DNA of 23,018 bases, taken from positions 1 through 23,018 of the forward strand of contig CAYZXU010000029.1 in NCBI GenBank assembly GCA_964482535.1, given 5' to 3'. The position numbers and the translations under genes were made by a program. Under the pieces are notes generated by a model. The model ran no database searches. It saw nothing but the letters and a program-made list of their open reading frames with translations, and was not told the DNA's origin. Source of the stretch: CAYZXU01 sp964482535. Its GTDB lineage: Bacteria; Desulfobacterota; Desulfobacteria; Desulfobacterales; BuS5. Positions 1 through 6,167 of this stretch are shown here, piece by piece. Numbering within the stretch: the first letter of the stretch is position 1; every line of letters starts with the position of its first letter.

Positions 1-2
1 CA

Positions 3-347
3 TTATGTGGGCAATCTGTTGATATATGTAAAGAAAATGCAATTACCCTGAATGAAAAAGAATGCAGGCCAGAAATAGATTATAACCTTTGCATAAAATG
101 CGGGGAGTGTATAAAAAAATGCCCCACAGGAACTATTTTTGAAAAAAAAGCAGGTTTCAGGATTTTCCTTGGAGGAAAACTGGGAAGGCATCCACGACTG
201 GCTGAAGAACTTCCAGGCATCTTTACTGAAGATGACACCCTGAAAATTGTAAAACAATGTATCGATTATTATAAAAAAAACAGCAAAAACGGCGCACGAT
301 TTGCGAATGTATATCATCGCCGAGATTTTTTTAAAGACTCTGAATAA
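3..347 (+). CDS. C-terminal part of a ferredoxin-containing sulfite/nitrite reductase-like protein (5' end outside the window)
   Basis: An open frame enters from the left edge and ends at TAA 345-347, giving 114 residues. It contains a ferredoxin-like region with a clear CX2CX2CX3CP motif (C30, C33, C36, C40, P41) preceded by part of another cluster (C2 and C9). After it comes a segment around GRHPRLAEELPG and a C-terminal helix ending in RFANVYHRRDFF. This arrangement is typical of the end of small siroheme/4Fe-4S sulfite or nitrite reductases of anaerobes, in which a ferredoxin domain is inserted near the C-terminus. Such enzymes reduce sulfite or nitrite in the cytoplasm. The catalytic siroheme-binding part lies outside the window, so substrate cannot be judged. 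Oddly, the position expected for the third cysteine of the first cluster is serine (S5). Confidence 0.75.
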   Translation, partial: LCGQSVDICKENAITLNEKECRPEIDYNLCIKCGECIKKCPTGTIFEKKAGFRIFLGGKLGRHPRLAEELPGIFTEDDTLKIVKQCIDYYKKNSKNGARFANVYHRRDFFKDSE

Positions 348-418
348 AGCGCCAGGAGGTCTACATTCGTTTCTTACATAAGGCTAAAACCTTCCAGCCT
401 GGGCAAAAGGGATGTAAC

Positions 419-595
419 ATGCTTGATTTTAACAAACTTGATAAACTCAAACAAAAACTGGATTCTTTTCGTCCCCTTTTACAAGAGATTGTAGAAAATC
501 TGCATGAAGATCTTATACTGCGCTGGACATACAATTCCAATGCCATTGAAGGTAATGCTCTTACATTAAAAGAAACCAGGGCTAAAACAGATTAA
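419..595 (+). pseudogene. Truncated Fic-family protein, N-terminal remnant
   Basis: This 58-codon frame starts at ATG 419 behind a reasonable ribosome-binding site (AAAGGGA). It encodes a helical N-terminus followed by W-x-YNSNAIEGNALTLKET, the hallmark of the Fic_N region of Fic/DOC AMP-transferases, where the SNAIEGN-type segment contributes to the regulatory or active-site area. A complete Fic protein continues for another 250 or so residues to the HPFxxGNGR catalytic motif. Here the frame stops at TAA 593-595, and no catalytic core follows on this strand. The break falls where the convergent metallo-beta-lactamase gene ends (582), so the rest of fic seems to have been lost by deletion or rearrangement. 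It cannot be an active Fic enzyme. A free-standing small product seems less likely. Confidence 0.7.
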
Positions 596-1424
596 TCATG
601 TCTCCACATTTTTTCTGTGTCGCCACATGGAGCTTTGTATTACAATCAGCTATGGAGAGACCGACTTCACAGAGAGCTTTATCAGGGGTATTGTTCTTGC
701 CGCTAAGATGGGCTAAAATCACATGGTCAAGTTGATCATGTTTTATCTCTTTTAGCAGTTTTTTTGAATCAACATTGGACAGATGGCCAGTTCTTCCCTT
801 AATCCGCTGTTTGAGATACCAGGGATATGGTCCGTTAGAAAGCATTTCCGGATCATGGTTTGCTTCAAGAACCAATAGAGAGCTTCCTTTAAGGTGTTCC
901 TTAACCATGGATGTGGCAATGCCCAAATCTGTTGCTATTCCAACTTTAATATTGTTTTTTTTAACTGTAAATCCTGTAGTGTCTGCAGCATCGTGGGATA
1001 TGGAGAAGGGATGAATCTTTAACTTGTTAATTATAAAGGATGAGCCGCACTCAAAATTTTTTTTATTATCAATATTTCCAAGTTGTGATGATGCAGCCTG
1101 AAGTGTTTTTTTATTTATATAAACCGGTAAATCATAACGACGGGCAAGGACACCGACACCTTTAATATGATCACCATGTTCATGGGAAACAAGGATGGCA
1201 TTGATATCTTCCGGCTTAATACCCCTTACCTTAAGCCTTCTTTCTATTTCAACCCCACTGAATCCTGCATCTATTAGCAGGGATGTAACACCGTCGGAGA
1301 CAAATATTGCATTTCCTCTGCTGCCACTTGCAAGTACACATACTGACAGCCCAACTTTTTTTTCACTTAAACTCTGTTCGGTAAAAATTTCTTTACTGCC
1401 TGTATCATTACTTTTATATAACAT
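582..1424 (-). CDS. Metallo-beta-lactamase-fold hydrolase (YycJ/WalJ-like)
   Basis: This 280-residue protein has the N-terminal strand LSVCVLASGSRGNAIF and the metal-binding motif SHEHGDHIKG (HxHxDH). Further conserved elements are the SHDAADTTGF histidine region, LVLEANHD, TGHLSN and AHLSGKNNTP. These are the marks of the YycJ/WalJ branch of MBL-fold proteins, compact one-domain two-metal hydrolases thought to act on nucleic acid and in Gram-positives linked to cell-wall signalling. The substrate here is unknown. The gene starts 7 bases after the dut stop, with a poor Shine-Dalgarno (GATGAAAA) before ATG 1424, so it is probably the last, translationally coupled gene of the rimP-pnp-dut operon. 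The family core begins near residue 25, so a later start is possible. Its 3' end overlaps the truncated Fic reading frame. Confidence 0.85.
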   Translation of the reverse strand: MLYKSNDTGSKEIFTEQSLSEKKVGLSVCVLASGSRGNAIFVSDGVTSLLIDAGFSGVEIERRLKVRGIKPEDINAILVSHEHGDHIKGVGVLARRYDLPVYINKKTLQAASSQLGNIDNKKNFECGSSFIINKLKIHPFSISHDAADTTGFTVKKNNIKVGIATDLGIATSMVKEHLKGSSLLVLEANHDPEMLSNGPYPWYLKQRIKGRTGHLSNVDSKKLLKEIKHDQLDHVILAHLSGKNNTPDKALCEVGLSIADCNTKLHVATQKKCGDMINLF

Positions 1425-1431
1425 TTTTCAT

Positions 1432-1890
1432 CTATAAACCGGTATGACCAAATCCGCCGGTATTTCGCTTTGTTATATCAAGCTGCTCAACCACATCTAA
1501 TCTTGCATGATAAACTTTGTTGATTATCATCTGCGCTATTCTGTCTTTTCTATGGAAAGTATAACTCTGTGGACCAAGATTGATTATGGCAATCATAACC
1601 TCTCCCCGGTAGTCAGAGTCTATGGTACCGGGAGAGTTTATAATGCTTATTCCGTGTTTAACAGCAAGACCGCTTCTTGGTCGTATCTGTGCCTCAAACC
1701 CTTCCGGTAGCGCCATGGAAAATCCTGTGGGGAAAAGATGAATTTCCCCATGCTTTAAAACAAAATTTTCTTTAATAGAAGTGCAAATATCCATGCCTGC
1801 AGAACTAAAAGTCATATATTTTGGCAATGGGATATCTGCATCTGCGTCCTGATTTAGACGAAAAAATTTTATAACAGGCGAATTATCCAT
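1432..1890 (-). CDS. dut: Deoxyuridine 5'-triphosphate nucleotidohydrolase (dUTPase)
   Basis: dUTPase hydrolyses dUTP to dUMP and pyrophosphate, keeping uracil out of DNA and supplying the dTMP precursor. Read from ATG 1890 the protein has 152 residues, the usual length of the trimeric family. The motifs appear in order: SSAGMDI (motif 1), RPRSGLAVKHGI (motif 3), GTIDSDYRGEV (motif 4 region) and the C-terminal arm RNTGGFGHTG (motif 5) that closes over the nucleotide. The frame is open upstream as far as a TTG at 1989 that would overlap the end of pnp. That extension consists of a low-complexity GNNKTGP repeat, and the TTG lacks a convincing ribosome-binding site, so I prefer the ATG start. 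The gene follows pnp and precedes the MBL-fold gene on the same strand. Confidence 0.93.
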   Translation of the reverse strand: MDNSPVIKFFRLNQDADADIPLPKYMTFSSAGMDICTSIKENFVLKHGEIHLFPTGFSMALPEGFEAQIRPRSGLAVKHGISIINSPGTIDSDYRGEVMIAIINLGPQSYTFHRKDRIAQMIINKVYHARLDVVEQLDITKRNTGGFGHTGL

Positions 1891-1892
1891 AT

Positions 1893-1976
1893 TGCCGGGC
1901 CCAGTCTTATTATTACCGGGCCCAGTCTTATTATTGCCAAGCCCAGTTTTATTATTACCAGACACGGTCTTATTTA
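1893..1976. repeat. 21-bp tandem repeat (four copies) between pnp and dut
   Basis: Four 21-bp units (1893-1913, 1914-1934, 1935-1955, 1956-1976) follow one another. The first two differ by one base and the outer ones are more diverged. The core is CCCAGTCTTATTATT. Because 21 is a multiple of 3, the dut frame stays open through the array and could read GNNKTGP repeats if translation began at TTG 1989. The rightmost copy runs into the end of pnp. The first two copies contain the perfect 6-bp palindrome GGGCCC. Confidence 0.9.
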
Positions 1977-4060
1977 TTTTCTTCTTCAAGTACGGCTTTA
2001 TGACTTAAACGGATTTTACCGCCCCTTGCGATTTCAAGAACTTTCACCTTGAGCTCATCGCCCTCTTTAACAACATCCTCAACCTTTCCAACACGTTTCA
2101 GGTCAAGTTGAGAAATATGGCACAGACCGTCAGTGCCGGGTAAAATCTGGACAAAGGCGCCAAAGTCCATTATTTTTACTACCTTGCCATTATAAATTTT
2201 CCCAACCTCCGGCTCCACTATTATCTCTTTTATAATTTTTAATGCAGCGTCAGAGTCTTCTTTCGATACTGCTGAAATTTTAATTATGCCTGAATCATCT
2301 ATTTCAAGGCGTGTGTTTGTTTCGCTTTGAATGCTTCTGATCATTTTTCCACCAGGACCTATAATGTCTCGAATTTTATCAGTTTTTATCTTTAATGTTG
2401 TTATTGTGGGCGCATGGGGTGAAATTTCTTTTCGTGATTTATCTAAAGCTTTCATCATACATTCAAGAATAAAAAAACGCCCTTCCCTGGCCTGATCAAG
2501 CGCTTTTTCCATGATTTCCCTGGAAAGTTCATGAATTTTAATATCCATCTGAAGGGCTGTGATGCCCTGTTTTGTTCCTGTAACCTTAAAATCCATATCT
2601 CCAGCTTGATCTTCATCACCCAGGATATCGGAAAGAATAACAATATTATCACCTTCTTGCACAAGACCCATTGCAATGCCTGAAACAGGCTCACTAATGG
2701 GAACGCCGCCATCCATTAATGCAAGAATGCCGGCACAAACCGTTCCCATTGAAGAAGAACCGTTTGATTCAAGCACCTCTGATACAATTCTTATTGTATA
2801 GTCAAAATCTTCTTTAGCGGGCAGTATGTTTTCAATAGCTCTTGTTGACAAACCTCCGTGCCCTATATCCCTTCGGCTGGGGCCTCCCATGCGTTTTGTT
2901 TCTCCCACTGAAAAAGGAGGAAAGTTGTAATGAAGCATAAATGGCCTGAACTCTTCTCCCATTAGAGTCTCAACTCTCTGTTCGTCCTGACTTGAACCAA
3001 GAGTCATTACGCCCAGCACCTGGGTCTCTCCACGTGTAAAAAGAGCGCTGCCGTGAGCCCTCGGCAAAATGCCTGTCTCACAGGCAATCGGTCTGATCTC
3101 ATCAAATTTGCGGTTATCTATACGACGCCCTTCTTTCAGAATAAGATCTCTCGAGATCCTCTTTTGAATATTTGACAAAATTTTATATACTTCTTTTTTG
3201 CGATTGCTATAATCATCTCCAAGTTCAGCAAATATTTCCGCTTTAAGATTTCGTATAGCTTTATGACGTTTCATCTTTTCAGGTATAATAATTGTTTCTT
3301 TTAATCTTGATTCCGAACTGATCTCAATCTTGCTGAGAAGATCTTTATCTGTTTCAGGCGGCACAAATTCGCACTTTGGAACTCCGGCAGTCTCTTTTAA
3401 TTCAACCTGCATATCTATTAAAGGCTGCATCTCTTTATGACCTGTAAATATGGCTTCAAGCATATCAGCCTCGCTGACATTTTTACTTCCGCCTTCAACC
3501 ATGACAACACCTGTTTTTGAACCTGTCACTATAATATTTATATCACTCTCAGTGCATTCTTCGATTGTGGGATTAATTATAAACTCTTCATTAATCCTTC
3601 CCACACGAACACTTGCAACAGGGCCGGCAAAAGGAATATCGGAAATTTCCAGAGCAGCAGATGCTCCTATCATGGCAAGCACATCAGGATCATTCTCCTT
3701 ATCCATGGAAAGAACCGTTGCAATAACCTGAATTTCGCACCTGTAATCTTTTGGGAAAAGAGGCCTGATAGGACGATCTATGAGACGGGCAGTTAAAGTT
3801 TCCTTTTCACTTGGTCTTCCAATTTCACGCCTGAAATAATTGCCAGGTATTCGACCTGCCGCATAAATTTTTTCCTGATATTCCACTGTAAGGGGCAGAA
3901 AATCAAAACCTTCTCTTTCTTCATTTGAAGACACAACTGTTACCAGCACAATAGTCTCCCCATACTGTACCATCACAGATCCTGAAGCCTGCTTGGCGAC
4001 CTTGCCGGTTTTAATACTTAAATCTTTCCCATTTATTTTAGCTTTTAGTTCCAGTTCCAT
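1970..4060 (-). CDS. pnp: Polyribonucleotide nucleotidyltransferase (PNPase)
   Basis: PNPase degrades RNA 3' to 5' using phosphate and also adds 3' tails. It is a trimer and part of the degradosome in many bacteria. The 696-residue protein shows the full layout: a first RNase PH-like domain (GRIPGNYFRREIGRPSEKE), an alpha-helical linker, and a second, catalytic RNase PH domain (EEFRPFMLHYNFPPFSVGE, GHGGLSTRAIE, GDEDQAGDMDFKVTGT). These are followed by a KH domain (IIGPGGKMIRSIQ) and an S1 domain (GKVVKIMDFGAFVQILPGTDG). Length and domain order are normal. ATG 4060 is preceded by GGGAG at good spacing. It lies 135 bases after rpsO, the widespread rpsO-pnp arrangement, in which pnp is often autoregulated through its leader. 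I could not identify a specific leader hairpin here. Confidence 0.97.
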   Translation of the reverse strand: MELELKAKINGKDLSIKTGKVAKQASGSVMVQYGETIVLVTVVSSNEEREGFDFLPLTVEYQEKIYAAGRIPGNYFRREIGRPSEKETLTARLIDRPIRPLFPKDYRCEIQVIATVLSMDKENDPDVLAMIGASAALEISDIPFAGPVASVRVGRINEEFIINPTIEECTESDINIIVTGSKTGVVMVEGGSKNVSEADMLEAIFTGHKEMQPLIDMQVELKETAGVPKCEFVPPETDKDLLSKIEISSESRLKETIIIPEKMKRHKAIRNLKAEIFAELGDDYSNRKKEVYKILSNIQKRISRDLILKEGRRIDNRKFDEIRPIACETGILPRAHGSALFTRGETQVLGVMTLGSSQDEQRVETLMGEEFRPFMLHYNFPPFSVGETKRMGGPSRRDIGHGGLSTRAIENILPAKEDFDYTIRIVSEVLESNGSSSMGTVCAGILALMDGGVPISEPVSGIAMGLVQEGDNIVILSDILGDEDQAGDMDFKVTGTKQGITALQMDIKIHELSREIMEKALDQAREGRFFILECMMKALDKSRKEISPHAPTITTLKIKTDKIRDIIGPGGKMIRSIQSETNTRLEIDDSGIIKISAVSKEDSDAALKIIKEIIVEPEVGKIYNGKVVKIMDFGAFVQILPGTDGLCHISQLDLKRVGKVEDVVKEGDELKVKVLEIARGGKIRLSHKAVLEEENK

Positions 4061-4195
4061 ATGGATCTCCCAAAAATATTAGCATGGATTTAAAAAAAAG
4101 GTTGCAAGGTTAAGCTCAAATTACCTGCAAGGGCTTTGGATAAAACATGCGGTTCATTTTTTTAGTTAAATATGTTTTTAATACGCAAACAGCTT

Positions 4196-4465
4196 TTATC
4201 TTCTTAAACCGAGCGCTTCAATTAATGATCTGTATCGGTTAACATCTTTATTTTTTAGATAAGTTAAAAGTCTGCGCCGTTTTCCAACAAGAAGCAAAAG
4301 ACCTCTTCTCGAATGGTGATCTTTTTTATGCTCCTTTAAGTGCTCTGTAAGATAAGCTATGCGATGTGTGAGAAGACCGACCTGTACCTCCGGTGAACCT
4401 GTATCTGTATCGTGCTGTTTGTATTTGTCAATCAAACCCTGTTTGTCTTCTATAGATAAAACCAC
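4196..4465 (-). CDS. rpsO: 30S ribosomal protein S15
   Basis: S15 is an early-binding protein of the small ribosomal subunit that organises the central domain of 16S rRNA. The 89-residue product has the family's signature HDTDTGSPEVQVGLLTHRI and the KDHHSRRGLLLLVGKRRRLLTYL block. It starts with GTG at 4463-4465 behind an AGGGGG stretch and has normal length. The gene is followed on the same strand by pnp, as in most bacteria. The preceding gene is nrnA rather than truB, which commonly sits here. Confidence 0.97.
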   Translation of the reverse strand: MVLSIEDKQGLIDKYKQHDTDTGSPEVQVGLLTHRIAYLTEHLKEHKKDHHSRRGLLLLVGKRRRLLTYLKNKDVNRYRSLIEALGLRR

Positions 4466-4519
4466 TTTCTTTAAACCCCCTATTATAAAAAGATTATTCC
4501 ATCAGTCCAAGTTTTTTAA

Positions 4520-5497
4520 TTAAGACTCAATTTTTTTAATAAGTTCAGCCTTTAAATCATCAAGTTTGGCATTAATGTCAAAGCCGGCTGCTCTGTAATG
4601 ACCTCCACCCTGGTACAAAGAAGCAATGCTAGCAACATCAACCGAGCCGTCTGAACGAAGGCTCACATGAAATTTATCAACGCTTCTGTTTTTTATTTTG
4701 TCCTTTACGCTCTGTTGAATCAAAACAGCAACTTGAACGCCATTTATGGCACCTGCATAATTTATAAGACCTGATATGTCTTCATGGCGCGCGCCGGTTT
4801 TAGCCATAATTTCTCTCGTTAATGTCATTATTGAAAGTTTGCCGTTATTGAAAATCTCAATTGATTCAAGCGCCATCCGTATAAGTTTTATACGGTTTAA
4901 TGAATAATTGTCATAAATATTTTTAGCAATTTTATAAGGTTCTGCTCCGAACCCTGTCATTTCACCACAAATTTCAAATGCCGATCTACCCGTGTTTGAA
5001 AAACGAAATGAGCCTGTATCGGTTAATATGCCTGTATATATTGAAATTGCTATATCTTTGTTAAAACTGACCTGCATATCTTTTATAAGATGATATATAA
5101 TTTCAGCAGTGGCAGATGCTTTTGAATCTATTAATTTAAAATCACCAAACCCGGTATTGAATAAATGATGATCTATGTTAATTATTGATGATATTTTATT
5201 TATCTTTTGTGCTGCTTTGCCGATTCTGCTCAGGTCACTGCAATCAAGAATAACCGCTGTATCATAATTCTCTTTTTCGCAAAAATGCTGTTTTATGCTG
5301 TCAACACAGGGCAAAAAATCATACTTCGCAGGAATCGGGCTTTCATTATACATCGTTATTTTGATATCTAAGGCCTTAAGTGAAAGCCCCAGCGCAATCA
5401 TGGAACCCAGTGCATCCCCATCAGGATTTTTATGCGCAGTAATGAGAACGTGCTTACTATTGATTAATTTTTGTGTTATTTGGTGTAATATCTTCAT
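4520..5497 (-). CDS. nrnA: DHH-family phosphoesterase, NrnA-like oligoribonuclease/pAp phosphatase
   Basis: NrnA-type proteins degrade very short RNAs (nanoRNA) and dephosphorylate 3'-phosphoadenosine 5'-phosphate, using two Mn2+ ions. The roughly 325-residue protein carries the DHH-domain motifs in order: HKNPDGDALGS near residue 23, VILDCSD, the NIDHH signature, and the C-terminal DHHA1 motif GGGHYRAAGF. ATG 5495-5497 is preferred over the TTG one codon upstream. The start lies inside the 3' end of rbfA (about 40 bases of overlap), implying translational coupling. A DHH phosphoesterase next to rbfA is a frequent arrangement in Desulfobacterota and Firmicutes. Which activity dominates cannot be told from sequence alone. 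Confidence 0.92.
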   Translation of the reverse strand: MKILHQITQKLINSKHVLITAHKNPDGDALGSMIALGLSLKALDIKITMYNESPIPAKYDFLPCVDSIKQHFCEKENYDTAVILDCSDLSRIGKAAQKINKISSIINIDHHLFNTGFGDFKLIDSKASATAEIIYHLIKDMQVSFNKDIAISIYTGILTDTGSFRFSNTGRSAFEICGEMTGFGAEPYKIAKNIYDNYSLNRIKLIRMALESIEIFNNGKLSIMTLTREIMAKTGARHEDISGLINYAGAINGVQVAVLIQQSVKDKIKNRSVDKFHVSLRSDGSVDVASIASLYQGGGHYRAAGFDINAKLDDLKAELIKKIES

Positions 5498-5834
5498 CAA
5501 CTGATTTCAGCAGTTCATCTATTCGTGCGCCGTACTCAAAAGATTCATCATAAAAAAATTTCAGTTCAGGCATATACCGCAAGCCAAGGTTGTTTGCAAG
5601 TGAACGTCTTAAATATCCCAAAGCGCTTTTAAACCCGGCGTTCGCTTTTTTCCCGTTTTTTCTTCCTCCCCTGGCTGCAAAGTATATATTGGCAGTCCTT
5701 AAGTTTCCTGTCATCTCTACACGGGTAACGGTAGCAGTTTCAAGCCTTGGATCTTTGATCTTTTTTTTTAATAAGTCCGAGAGAATTTTTTGAATATGAC
5801 CGCTAATCCTCTCAGATCTTGCAAAAGGTTTCAT
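5457..5834 (-). CDS. rbfA: Ribosome-binding factor A
   Basis: RbfA binds the immature 30S subunit near the 5' end of 16S rRNA and helps its final maturation, notably at low temperature. The 125-residue protein begins with MKPFARSERISGHIQKILSD, continues with IKDPRLETATVTRVEMTGNLRTANIYF and ends with the RYMPELKFFYDESFEYGARIDELL block, all typical of the family's KH-like fold. The ATG at 5834 overlaps the stop of the DUF503 gene by four bases (ATGA), and the 3' end overlaps the nrnA start, so it sits in a tightly packed operon. Length is normal. Confidence 0.95.
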   Translation of the reverse strand: MKPFARSERISGHIQKILSDLLKKKIKDPRLETATVTRVEMTGNLRTANIYFAARGGRKNGKKANAGFKSALGYLRRSLANNLGLRYMPELKFFYDESFEYGARIDELLKSVDEDITPNNTKINQ

Positions 5835-6118
5835 ATGAAAATAATTTCCAGTTCAGTGTCAACAACCTCAGGAAAGCCGAGTTCATAAACCATATTGAAG
5901 ACTTTATCAGCCTTGGAATTGATCACTGACTTGTCATTGCCGACCATGGAAAAACCTATTATTGAACTTTTATGTGCGTCCTGATGTCCCACTTCGGCAA
6001 CAGAAGCATTAAAATTATTACGCACTCTGGCAATAACGGATTTTAAAGCTTTTCTTTTTTCTTTTAAAGAACGACAGCCTTTAAGCCTTAATGTGATAAA
6101 CCCAATACCAACAACCAT
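5831..6118 (-). CDS. DUF503 family protein (YlxP-like)
   Basis: This 95-residue protein matches the small DUF503/YlxP family: MVVGIGFITLRLKGCRSLKEKRKA at the start, then RVRNNFNASVAEVGHQDAHKSS and a final ELEIIFI strand. Members fold as a ferredoxin-like alpha/beta domain and sit between infB and rbfA in many Gram-positive and deltaproteobacterial genomes, exactly as here. A role in ribosome assembly or RNA binding is suspected from that context, but the biochemical function is not established. The start ATG 6118 has an upstream GGGGG at about 12 bases. The stop overlaps the rbfA start. Confidence 0.9.
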   Translation of the reverse strand: MVVGIGFITLRLKGCRSLKEKRKALKSVIARVRNNFNASVAEVGHQDAHKSSIIGFSMVGNDKSVINSKADKVFNMVYELGFPEVVDTELEIIFI

Positions 6119-6167
6119 GGTAGCGATAAGCCCCCTTCGTTCAATTTTAAGGCCTCAGTTTTAAAAT

